This document shows positions 1 to 5,798 of a stretch of 7,881 nt of DNA, one piece after another. Source of the DNA: Actinomycetota bacterium. GTDB lineage: Bacteria > Actinomycetota > Actinomycetes > Actinomycetales > Angustibacteraceae. The notes under the pieces were generated by a model, which was given only the letters and a program-made list of their open reading frames with translations, did no database searches and was not told the DNA's origin. Each line of letters begins with the position of its first letter. Position 1 is the stretch's first letter. The stretch is taken from NCBI GenBank assembly GCA_014377795.1, contig JACMOY010000274.1, positions 1-7,881 on the forward strand, read 5' to 3'. A program made the translations under genes and the position numbers.

Positions 1-656
1 CCGTCTCCTACCCCCCCCCCCCGCGCTCCGGGGGCCCCCCGCTGCCCAGCGGGCCGGGCCGGGAGCACGCCGAGGGCGGCGACCTGCTGCTGCTGCCCCC
101 CGGCGCCGTCGCCGTCGGCACCGGCGAGCGGACGCCGCCCGCCGGGGTCGAGCGCCTGGCCCGCCGGCTGCTCGGTGCGGGCCTGGCCCACACGGTGCTC
201 GCGGTGCCGATCGCCCAGGAGCGGGCCACCATGCACCTGGACACCGTGTGCACGATGGTCGACGTCGACGCGATCGTGATGTACCCCGTCGTCGCCGACA
301 CCCTGACCGCGCTGGCCGTCACCCTCGTCGACGACGACCTGTCGGTGGCCGCGCCGCAGCCGTTCCTGCGGGCCGCCGCCACCGCGATGGGCATCGAGGA
401 GCTGCGGGTGATCGACACCGGGCTCGACCCGGTGACGGCCGAGCGCGAGCAGTGGGACGACGGCAACAACACGCTGGCGATCGCCCCGCGGGTCGCGGTC
501 GCGTACGAGCGCAACACCGAGACCAACGACCGGCTGGAGAAGGCCGGCATCGAGGTCATCGCGATCTCGGGCAGCGAGCTGGGCAGCGGGCGCGGCGGCC
601 CCCGCTGCATGTCGTGCCCGATCGACCGCGACCCGCTGGGGGCTCAGGCCTCCTGA
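1..656 (+). CDS. arcA: Arginine deiminase, C-terminal part (5' end outside window)
   Basis: This enzyme hydrolyses L-arginine to L-citrulline and ammonia in the cytoplasm, the first step of the arginine deiminase pathway. The reading frame starts at base 3, and about 217 codons are visible of a family usually near 400 residues. Motifs in order are EGGD (bases 72-83) with the conserved glutamate, GERT (bases 123-134), [11 protein letters not shown] with the catalytic His and Asp of HLD (bases 231-263), [10 protein letters not shown], and [12 protein letters not shown] near the end, whose first Cys is the catalytic nucleophile. The stop is TGA at 654-656. A GTG at 195 lies inside the conserved domain, so it is Val rather than a start. 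Upstream of EGGD the sequence degenerates into C-rich codons (bases 3-47) that fit the family only if many bases are misread. The 3' end overlaps the convergent secreted-protein gene by 13 bases. Identification is secure; the N-terminal half is not visible. Confidence 0.96.
   Translation, partial: VSYPPPPRSGGPPLPSGPGREHAEGGDLLLLPPGAVAVGTGERTPPAGVERLARRLLGAGLAHTVLAVPIAQERATMHLDTVCTMVDVDAIVMYPVVADTLTALAVTLVDDDLSVAAPQPFLRAAATAMGIEELRVIDTGLDPVTAEREQWDDGNNTLAIAPRVAVAYERNTETNDRLEKAGIEVIAISGSELGSGRGGPRCMSCPIDRDPLGAQAS
11..22. repeat. 12-base homopolymeric C tract at window edge
   Basis: Bases 11-22 are an uninterrupted run of 12 C. It sits inside the arginine deiminase coding frame and encodes four consecutive Pro codons. 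At this place, from memory of the family, an Arg-His-His-Pro stretch is expected. It is more likely a low-quality sequence end than a functional tract. Confidence 0.6.
644..656. other. Tail-to-tail gene overlap that is itself an inverted repeat
   Basis: The 13 bases shared by the two convergent genes read TCAGG-CCT-CCTGA, a 5-bp inverted repeat with a 3-base centre. The outer TGA is the deiminase stop on the plus strand, and the outer TCA is the secreted-protein stop on the minus strand. The stem is too short for a convincing terminator alone. Confidence 0.6.
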
Positions 657-1138
657 CCGCTGATCGCGATGAACACCCCGGGCAGACCGTTCGGGTTGAG
701 CATGACGACCGGGGCGATGCACCGGGTCGGCACCGCGACCATCGCCTCGATCTCGGCGTTCCCGGCGGTGCTGAACGCCACGGTGGCGGTCGTGGCGACG
801 ACGGCACCGTTGCAGGCCAGACTCGCCGCGATCTTCGGCACCGGGTTCTTGCCCAGGGTCGGGATGACCAGGCCCTCGACCTGGACCTCGAGGTGACCCG
901 CGGCGTCGACCCGGGCGCTGCCCTCGTCGAGCACCCAGGCCAACCCACCGGGCTTGGCGCCGAACACGGGCTGGTCACTTGTCAGGCTGCCAGCCAGCGA
1001 GGACCTCAGCAGCAGGCCGTGGTGACCGGCTTCGTGCGCGTCGTCGCCACCGGACGCGAGCGCCGAGGACGCGGGGACGACGGTCAGGGCGAGCAGGGCA
1101 CCGGCGGCGAAGACCGCCGGACGTGAGGGTGAGTACAT
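644..1138 (-). CDS. Small secreted protein with signal peptide, actinobacterial family of unknown function
   Basis: This is a 164-aa protein of unknown function. Residues 1-8 form a short positive n-region, residues 9-26 a hydrophobic core ([18 protein letters not shown]), and ALA|SG at residues 26-30 is a good signal peptidase I site, so the mature protein should be exported. A His/Asp-rich linker (about 29-41) precedes a beta-rich domain of about 115 residues. That domain has only two cysteines, Cys109 (LACNG) and Cys140 (TRCIAP), which could pair as a disulfide outside the cell. The closing [14 protein letters not shown] segment resembles hypothetical secreted proteins I recall from other actinomycetes. 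The ATG at 1136-1138 is chosen because it puts the signal peptide at the N-terminus; no strong ribosome site precedes it. The stop (TGA, 644-646) lies inside the 3' end of the deiminase gene. The 92-base gap upstream suggests its own promoter. It has no lipobox and no membrane anchor. Confidence 0.85.
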   Translation of the reverse strand: MYSPSRPAVFAAGALLALTVVPASSALASGGDDAHEAGHHGLLLRSSLAGSLTSDQPVFGAKPGGLAWVLDEGSARVDAAGHLEVQVEGLVIPTLGKNPVPKIAASLACNGAVVATTATVAFSTAGNAEIEAMVAVPTRCIAPVVMLNPNGLPGVFIAISGQEA

Positions 1139-1165
1139 GGTGGACTCGTCTCGATCGGGGGGACT

Positions 1166-1188
1166 CCCGACAGGCTCGGGCTCCCTGT
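1166..1188 (-). promoter_or_regulatory. Overlapping inverted repeats in the leader of the secreted-protein gene
   Basis: CCCGA (1166-1170) pairs with TCGGG (1176-1180), while ACAGG (1170-1174) pairs with CCTGT (1184-1188). The two 5-bp stems share bases, so they cannot form together. They lie 28-50 bases upstream of the ATG at 1138, where the promoter or 5' leader must be. Stems this short arise by chance in GC-rich DNA, so a function is only possible. Confidence 0.25.
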
Positions 1189-1207
1189 TCCCTCGACACG
1201 GATCACG

Positions 1208-1228
1208 GCCGGGTGCGGTTCACCCGGC
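1208..1228 (-). terminator. 8-bp stem-loop directly after the PPOX gene stop
   Basis: GCCGGGTG (1208-1215) is followed by a 5-base loop and the exact complement CACCCGGC (1221-1228). In the direction of minus-strand transcription it begins 2 bases after the PPOX stop codon. It is a strong GC-rich hairpin placed as a transcription terminator, but there is no U-tract after it, as is common in actinomycetes. It separates the signalling/PPOX genes from the secreted-protein gene. Confidence 0.55.
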
Positions 1229-1230
1229 GC

Positions 1231-1638
1231 TCACTCGTTCTTGGCCGCACCCCAGCCGTGCCAGCGGTCGACCTCGATCCACGCGCTGACCCGACCGCGG
1301 TCACGGACCCGGTACGCAGCGCCGGTGTAGTGCGTCGCGATCCGGTCGATGTCGACCAGGCCCGCGTCGTCCAGCACCGAGGTGACCCGGCCCTGCAGGC
1401 TGACGTGGGTGTACCAGTCGTCGGCGGCGAGCACGGTCAGGCTGACCCGCGGGTCGGTGCGCAGGTACTCCAGCCGCTTGCGGCCCTGGTCCATGTTGAC
1501 CAGCAGCCGCCCGCCCTCCCACAGGTACCAGGTGGCCACCGACACCGGCTGGCCGTCCGGGCGGTTGCTGGTGATGACCGCGGGGTTGGGCTGGGCGAGC
1601 AGCGCGCTGACGTCGTCCGGGAGCGGGGGCGTGGGCAT
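1231..1638 (-). CDS. PPOX-class F420-dependent flavin/deazaflavin-binding protein (Rv1155-like)
   Basis: This 135-aa protein is of the pyridoxamine 5'-phosphate oxidase (split-barrel) fold, most like actinobacterial proteins annotated as PPOX-class F420-dependent enzymes. These are typically cytoplasmic dimers binding F420 or FMN and reducing unknown substrates. Visible landmarks are PNPAVITSNRPDGQPVSVATWY (about residues 17-38, first beta strands), LLVNMDQGRKRLEYLRTDPRVSLTVL (45-70, the cofactor phosphate-binding strand-turn with a basic Arg-Lys-Arg cluster), WYTHVSLQGRV (75-85) and a C-terminal VSAWIEVDRWHGW. The ATG at 1636-1638 (MPTPPLPDD) matches the usual N-terminus of the family; an ATG three codons upstream (1645-1647) is also possible, and neither has a clear ribosome site. 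It lies 55 bases downstream of the signalling gene on the same strand and could be co-transcribed. The substrate and the choice between F420 and FMN cannot be read from the sequence. Confidence 0.9.
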   Translation of the reverse strand: MPTPPLPDDVSALLAQPNPAVITSNRPDGQPVSVATWYLWEGGRLLVNMDQGRKRLEYLRTDPRVSLTVLAADDWYTHVSLQGRVTSVLDDAGLVDIDRIATHYTGAAYRVRDRGRVSAWIEVDRWHGWGAAKNE

Positions 1639-1693
1639 GGCGCCCATCGTGTCGCAGGGGCGCCGCTGCGGCACGCCAACGGCGACGATCTGC

Positions 1694-3799
1694 TCAAGGC
1701 CGCGAGAGCACGGCCGGTGGGCCGTCGACCAGCCGCGCCTGGCCGGTGCCGGCCTGCTTGGCGCGGTACATCGCGGCGTCCGCGCTGGCCAGCAGCGCCG
1801 AGCTGGTGTCACCGTGCTCGGGGTAGACCGCGACGCCGACGCTGCCGCCGAGCCGGGCCTGGGCCAGGCCCACCGCGAACGGCCGGGCCAGGCTCGCCGC
1901 GACGTCGGAGGCCGCGCGCAGGGCGACCCGACCGGCGTCCAGCGGGTCCAGCCCGGTGAGCAGCGCGACGAACTCGTCGCCACCGTTGCGGGCGAGCAGG
2001 TCGCCGGTGCGCAGCACTGCCCGGACGCGGTCGGCCACCTGCACCAGGACGCTGTCGCCAGCCGAGTGACCGAAGGTGTCGTTGACCGCCTTGAACCCAT
2101 CCAGGTCGAGGAACAGCACGGCGAGGGCGCGGTGCTCCTCGCGCGCCCGCTCCAGCGCGAGGTCCAGCCGGTCGAACAGCGCGGCCCGGTTGGCCAGACC
2201 GGTGAGGCTGTCGCGGGTGGCCAGCAGGGCCAGGTTCTGCTCGGCGTCGACCCGGTCGGTGACGTCGTGCTGGAAGCCCAGGTAGTGGGTCGGCGCGGCC
2301 GCAGGCCCCGGCCCCAGCACCGGTGACAGGTGCAGCTCGTTCCACCACGGGCTGCCGTCGCGCCGGTAGTTGCGGACGACAGCGCGGATCTCCTGCCCCA
2401 GCACCACCGCGCGCCCGATCTCGGTGACCACCTCCGGGTCGGTTTCGGGGCCCTGCAGCAACCGGCAGTTGCGCCCGATCACCTCGGCTGCGGCGTACCC
2501 GGTCATCTGCTCGAAGGCCTGGTTGACGTAGACGACCGGCTGGTCCGGCGCCTGCACGTCGACGATGCACACCCCGCCGACGCCCGCGTCGACAGCGCGC
2601 GCGAGCAGTGCCGACAACCCGGCGAACGCCGGGTCGGGCCCGTCCGGTGCGGCCTCGGGCTTCAGGCCGACCGCGGGATCGGGCAGCGCGGGGTCGGGAC
2701 GGCGCACGTGCACCACCGGTCGGGCCGAGGCCGCGGCCGTCGGGGCGGGACGCTCGGGTGGGCCGAAGGCCCAGCCCTGACCCAGGTCGACGCCCAGCTC
2801 GCGCGCGGCGGCCTCCTGCTCGGCGGTCTCGATGCACTCGGCCAGCACCAGACCGCCGTAGGAGTGGGTGATGTCGACGATCGCCGACACGACCGCCGCA
2901 CCGACGGGCCCGGGCAGCGACTGCACGAGGTCCTTGTCGAGCTTGACGATGTCCGGGCGCAGCCGCACCAGCAGGTTCAGCGAGGAGTACCCGGCGCCCA
3001 GGTCGTCGATCGCCACCCGGCAGCTGCGCTCGCGGTAGTAGTCGAAGACCCGCTCGAGGTGGTCCAGGTCGTGGATCCGGTGGCCCTCGGTCACCTCGAA
3101 CACCAGCTGGCCGAGCCGGACGCCCGCCTCCGCGGCGGCCAGCTCGGTGGTGCGCAGGCAGACCTCGGGTCGGTAGATCGAGGTGGGGACGAAGTTGATG
3201 AACAGCAGGGCGTCGCCCAGCCACGCGCCGGCGCCGCGCAGCGCTGTGGTGCGCCCGATCCGGTCGAGCAGGTGCGTCCAGCCGGCCGCCTCGGCGGCCG
3301 GGAACAGCCGGTCGGGCATGACGATGTCGCCCGCGGCGTCCGTGGCGCGCAGCAGCGCCTCGTAGCCGACCGTGCGCCGCTGCGCCAGGTCGACGATGGG
3401 CTGGTAGTCGGAGTAGAACGACCGCTGCTCGTCCTCGAACAGCGGCAGCAGGTCGGCGTGCAGCACCCGAGCGCCCGCCGCCGCCAGTGAGGGCGCGGTC
3501 ATGGCCTGGCTGAGCAGCGTCAGGTCGGGTCGGCACGAGGGTTCGAGCACCATGCACCTGACCTCGTCCGCCTCGACGCTGGTCAGCTCGGTGCGGGCGG
3601 CGGCGATGAACGTCGTCGGGTCGGTCGTGTCGACGCCGAGCAGGCCGGCCGCGAGGGGCCGCAGGGTCAGACCGTGCCGCCGGGCCAGTGAGCGCAGGGC
3701 CGCGACGGTGTGGTCGACGCGGGTGGCGAGCACCAGTCGCCCGGACGTCGGCGTCGTGCGCGCGGACGTGCACGTGCAGCCCACGCAGCCCTGGTTCAT
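1694..3799 (-). CDS. Bifunctional c-di-GMP enzyme with LOV photosensor (N-terminal domain-EAL-LOV-GGDEF)
   Basis: This 701-aa protein has no signal peptide or membrane segment and is predicted to make and degrade cyclic di-GMP in response to blue light. Residues 1-120 are unclassified, with Cys at 5, 8, 10, 82 and 89. The EAL domain (about 130-350) has YEALLR (Glu147), FINFVP (Asn202), FEVTE (Glu235), IDDLGAGYSS (Asp265, Asp266), VKLD (Lys286), AECIET (Glu321, Glu324) and GQGWAFGPP (Gln341), so the phosphodiesterase residues look intact. A Pro-rich linker leads to a LOV domain (about 395-517) with GRNCRLLQG (adduct Cys445), Asn477 and Asn487 for the flavin, and Gln510 in GFQHDVT. The GGDEF domain (about 525-695) has DSLTGLANR, FLDLDGFK, NGGDEF (606-610) and RTGD (597-600), the RxxD inhibitory site at the standard spacing. 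The ATG at 3797-3799 is preferred over a TTG two codons upstream because AGGGG stands six bases before it. Which enzymatic activity light favours is unknown. Confidence 0.93.
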   Translation of the reverse strand: MNQGCVGCTCTSARTTPTSGRLVLATRVDHTVAALRSLARRHGLTLRPLAAGLLGVDTTDPTTFIAAARTELTSVEADEVRCMVLEPSCRPDLTLLSQAMTAPSLAAAGARVLHADLLPLFEDEQRSFYSDYQPIVDLAQRRTVGYEALLRATDAAGDIVMPDRLFPAAEAAGWTHLLDRIGRTTALRGAGAWLGDALLFINFVPTSIYRPEVCLRTTELAAAEAGVRLGQLVFEVTEGHRIHDLDHLERVFDYYRERSCRVAIDDLGAGYSSLNLLVRLRPDIVKLDKDLVQSLPGPVGAAVVSAIVDITHSYGGLVLAECIETAEQEAAARELGVDLGQGWAFGPPERPAPTAAASARPVVHVRRPDPALPDPAVGLKPEAAPDGPDPAFAGLSALLARAVDAGVGGVCIVDVQAPDQPVVYVNQAFEQMTGYAAAEVIGRNCRLLQGPETDPEVVTEIGRAVVLGQEIRAVVRNYRRDGSPWWNELHLSPVLGPGPAAAPTHYLGFQHDVTDRVDAEQNLALLATRDSLTGLANRAALFDRLDLALERAREEHRALAVLFLDLDGFKAVNDTFGHSAGDSVLVQVADRVRAVLRTGDLLARNGGDEFVALLTGLDPLDAGRVALRAASDVAASLARPFAVGLAQARLGGSVGVAVYPEHGDTSSALLASADAAMYRAKQAGTGQARLVDGPPAVLSRP

Positions 3800-3805
3800 C
3801 CCCAA

Positions 3806-3810
3806 CCCCT
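3806..3810 (-). promoter_or_regulatory. Ribosome binding site deciding the start of the EAL-LOV-GGDEF gene
   Basis: On the minus strand the sequence reads GAGAGGGG-TTGGGG-ATG, so AGGGG stands six bases before the ATG at 3799. The in-frame TTG at 3803-3805 touches this motif directly and would be badly spaced. The 3' arm of the neighbouring hairpin abuts the motif. Confidence 0.6.
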
Positions 3811-3841
3811 CTCGGGCCGGCGCCGCTCGGCGCCCCCCGAG
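3811..3841 (-). promoter_or_regulatory. Strong hairpin abutting the ribosome site of the EAL-LOV-GGDEF gene
   Basis: On the plus strand, CTCGGG (3811-3816) pairs with CCCGAG (3836-3841), and GGCGCCG (3819-3825) pairs with CGGCGCC (3828-3834). Together they make 13 base pairs around a 2-base loop, with a small internal bulge (2 against 1 base). On the minus strand it lies 54 bases after the SRPBCC stop and directly before the ribosome site of the signalling gene. It may end the upstream operon, or act as a 5' leader structure limiting translation; no U-tract follows it. Confidence 0.5.
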
Positions 3842-3895
3842 CCCTTCGGCGGGGCCGAGGCCGACCTGAAGCGGAGGCGTCCTGCGGCCCGCGGC

Positions 3896-4294
3896 TCAGC
3901 CGCCGACGAGCCGGCGCAGGGCGAGCAGCGCCACCGGGGCGTACGCCACGACGACCGCGGTGGGGCCGGTGACGTCCAGGGTCGTGAGCGAGCCGCCGGC
4001 CGGGCGCGCCACGACCGCGTGGTGCAGCTGCAGCCGGACGCCAGGCAGCCGCACCGGCCCGACCGGGCTCACGGTCCACGACCACGTGCGGGCGTCGTGG
4101 TCGACCTCATCGACGCTGAAGTCGACCGCCAGGCCCAGCGGGCCGCGGACGACGCCGCGGACGCCGGGCGCGAGCTCGTCCGCGGCGACCTCGACCCGGC
4201 GGATCTGGGGCGACCAGGTGGGCCACCGGTCGAAGCGCACGTAGCGCGTCCAGACCAGGTCGGGGGCCAGCGGGCCGCGCGCCTGCAGGTGCAC
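3896..4294 (-). CDS. SRPBCC (START/Bet v1-like) family protein
   Basis: This 132-aa soluble protein resembles the SRPBCC helix-grip fold (polyketide cyclase/START-like), a hydrophobic-cavity fold that binds lipids or other small ligands. Evidence is the N-terminal pattern of a strand, then a helix with WTRYVRFDRWPTWSPQIRRVEV (about residues 14-35), typical of this fold, then alternating strands (GVRGVVRGPLGLAVDFSVDEVD and RTWSWTVSPVG) and a long hydrophobic C-terminal helix (AVVVAYAPVALLALRRLV, about 112-129). The start is GTG at 4292-4294, the first start available in this frame. It sits 2 bases after the stop of the upstream SEC-C gene, so translational coupling is likely and explains the lack of a separate ribosome site. 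No catalytic residues can be named and the ligand is unknown. The C-terminal helix is hydrophobic enough to be mistaken for a membrane segment, but this is normal for the fold. Confidence 0.8.
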   Translation of the reverse strand: MHLQARGPLAPDLVWTRYVRFDRWPTWSPQIRRVEVAADELAPGVRGVVRGPLGLAVDFSVDEVDHDARTWSWTVSPVGPVRLPGVRLQLHHAVVARPAGGSLTTLDVTGPTAVVVAYAPVALLALRRLVGG

Positions 4295-4296
4295 GC

Positions 4297-5289
4297 TCAG
4301 CGCAGGGTGACCTGGCGGCTGACGACGCCGGCCCGGGCCCGGCGCTCGTCGTGGGTCAGCGGTGCGTCGTTCGCGAGCGCGTCACCCAGCCGCTGCGCGA
4401 AGGTCGCCGCCGGCGTCTCGACGGCGTCCGGCTCGGTGCCGGGGGCGAGGTCCCAGACCGGCACCAGCAGGCCGTGGGCCCGGAAGGCGCCGATGTAGCG
4501 GGTGCCCTCACCCAGCGAGCTGGCGCCCGCCGCGTGCAGCCGGGCGAGCGCGTTCAGCAGCGCGTCCTCGTCCTGGGGCAGCACCCAGCGCAGATGGGTG
4601 CGCTCGCCGATCCGGCACCAGTAGGCACCCTCGACCCCCGACAGCCGGGCGGTGGGCACGACGGCCGCGTTGGCCTGCTCGAGCGAGGCCCGCACGTCGT
4701 CGGTGAGTGCGTCGGCGCCCTCGACCCAGAAGTCGAAGCCGTCGTGCACGGTCACCTCGAACGGGGCGTCGGCGTCGATGACGTCCTGCAGCCGCTCGGG
4801 CGGCGTCGGCCCGGCCAGCTCGGCCAGCTGCACCGGCGGGCCGGGCTCGGTCGCGAGCGCCCGCAGCAGCGCGCCCGCGACGTCGCGGCTGGCGTCGCCC
4901 GAGCCGCCGCCGGTCTGCAGGCCCACGAACACGCTGCCGTCGGTGCGGCGCAGGGCCGGCCACGCCAGGGGCAGCACGGAGGCAACCGTGACCTGCTCGA
5001 CCGCCGGGGTGTCGCCCTGCGCTGGACGCCGGTGGGCCGGGTTCAGCCGGACGGTGGCCGTGGCCGCGGGCACGACCTCGCGCAGCGCCACCCAGTCCAC
5101 CTCGCCGGCCAGGCCGGCGAACGGGCGGGCGACGGGAGCCACGGCCGCCGCCACCGCGGCAGCGCGACCGTGGCAGGCCTTGTACTTCTTGCCCGACCCG
5201 CACGGGCAGGGCTCGCGCTGCCCGACGACGGGGACGTCGGTCGGGGTCGCGGCGGCGCGAGCAGGACTGCGGCGTGCGGACGTGGCCAT
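4297..5289 (-). CDS. SEC-C motif protein of the DUF5926 type
   Basis: This 330-aa protein carries an N-terminal SEC-C zinc motif, PCPCGSGKKYKACHG (residues 27-41), with ligands Cys28, Cys30, Cys39 and His40. This is the same small zinc finger found at the C-terminus of SecA and in YecA-like proteins. The rest (about 45-330) matches from memory the actinobacterial DUF5926 family: an RPFAGLAGEVDWVALREVVPAATA block, VLPLAWPALRRTDGSVFVGLQ, AYWCRIGERTHLRWVLPQDED, a highly conserved LARLHAAGASSLGEGTR block, then AHGLLVPVWDL and a terminal ERRARAGVVSRQVTL. No biochemical role is established to my knowledge; the motif suggests contact with the ribosome or another protein. The ATG at 5287-5289 is chosen: a longer frame to 5379 would run deep into the upstream gene. 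The gap to the upstream ATPase gene is 11 bases and to the downstream SRPBCC gene 2 bases, so an operon is likely. Confidence 0.93.
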   Translation of the reverse strand: MATSARRSPARAAATPTDVPVVGQREPCPCGSGKKYKACHGRAAAVAAAVAPVARPFAGLAGEVDWVALREVVPAATATVRLNPAHRRPAQGDTPAVEQVTVASVLPLAWPALRRTDGSVFVGLQTGGGSGDASRDVAGALLRALATEPGPPVQLAELAGPTPPERLQDVIDADAPFEVTVHDGFDFWVEGADALTDDVRASLEQANAAVVPTARLSGVEGAYWCRIGERTHLRWVLPQDEDALLNALARLHAAGASSLGEGTRYIGAFRAHGLLVPVWDLAPGTEPDAVETPAATFAQRLGDALANDAPLTHDERRARAGVVSRQVTLR

Positions 5290-5300
5290 GGCGGCAGAGC

Positions 5301-5735
5301 CTACGGCCGACGCCGCCTCGAGGGACCGCCGAGGGTCACCCACACGGTGCGCCCGCGGTCGTCGTCCAGCACACCCCACTCGTGGGCCAGCGAGCGCACG
5401 ATGCGCAGCCCGCGGCCCGACGTCGCGTAGGGGGCGGGGGTCTGGGGCCGCGGGACGGCGCCGCGACCGGCGTCGGTGACGTCGAGCTCGACCACGCCGC
5501 CCTTGACCTGCCAGTGCACCCGCACCCGGCCGTCGGGCAGCGCGTCCGCGTGCCGCACGGCGTTGCCGAGCAGCTCGCTGACCACGATCTCGGCCTCGGC
5601 GACCACCTCGGTGGCCACCCCGATGCTGCGCAGGTCATCAGCCAGGGTGCGCCGGGTGGTCGGGACGGCAGCGAGGTGGTGGGCGACGCGCAGGGTGCGG
5701 TGGCGGGTGGGCTCGCGCTGTGCCGTCTGCGTCAT
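5301..5735 (-). CDS. HATPase_c ATP-binding protein, RsbW/anti-sigma-factor kinase-like
   Basis: This 144-aa protein consists of one GHKL ATPase domain of the RsbW/SpoIIAB-like class common in actinomycetes. Such proteins bind and inhibit sigma factors and phosphorylate anti-sigma antagonists, though many members have unknown partners. Motifs are the N box EIVVSELLGNAVRHA (about 49-63, Glu54 and Asn58), the G1 box DVTDAGRG (85-92, Asp88), the G2 loop TSGRGLRIVRSLAHEWGV (105-122) and the final strand GRTVWVTL. No sensor, dimerisation or membrane part is present, so it is not a histidine kinase. The ATG at 5733-5735 is chosen because AGGAG stands six bases before it; an in-frame ATG at 5790-5792, also after an AGGG, would add 19 residues outside the domain. 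It follows the GDPD gene by 63 bases and precedes the SEC-C gene by 11. No STAS antagonist or sigma factor gene is nearby. Confidence 0.9.
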   Translation of the reverse strand: MTQTAQREPTRHRTLRVAHHLAAVPTTRRTLADDLRSIGVATEVVAEAEIVVSELLGNAVRHADALPDGRVRVHWQVKGGVVELDVTDAGRGAVPRPQTPAPYATSGRGLRIVRSLAHEWGVLDDDRGRTVWVTLGGPSRRRRP

Positions 5736-5741
5736 CCACCG

Positions 5742-5746
5742 CTCCT
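5742..5746 (-). promoter_or_regulatory. Ribosome binding site deciding the start of the ATPase gene
   Basis: On the minus strand CCAGGAGCGGTGG precedes the ATG at 5735, placing AGGAG six bases upstream. This is the best ribosome site in the window and favours the 144-aa over the 163-aa form. Confidence 0.65.
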
Positions 5747-5798
5747 GGTCACCGTCGTGTCGCCCGTCACCAGTCGTGACCTTGTGCGACATTGCACC

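Noticed and set aside
11..22. C tract as a phase-variation switch in arginine deiminase
   Set aside because: The tract replaces conserved residues at a window edge and is followed by further C-rich misfits, so sequence error is simpler.
1187..1191. GGAAC on the minus strand as an ECF sigma-factor -35 box for the secreted-protein gene
   Set aside because: The nearest GTC downstream is 15 bases away, too close for the usual ECF spacing, and no other -10 element fits.
979..2330. Long plus-strand open frames (979-1959 and 1349-2326) opposite PPOX and GGDEF
   Set aside because: Low-complexity composition and fully antisense to conserved genes; no ribosome site or motif.
1809..4085. A 758-codon open frame on the minus strand overlapping the EAL-LOV-GGDEF gene
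   Set aside because: The translation is Arg/Ala/Gly/Pro-rich with no domain pattern, typical of an out-of-frame reading in GC-rich DNA. The overlapping frame carries EAL, LOV and GGDEF motifs.
4297..5379. Longer form of the SEC-C protein starting at 5379
   Set aside because: It would overlap the ATPase gene by 79 bases and add a basic segment without conservation; the ATG at 5289 fits the family.
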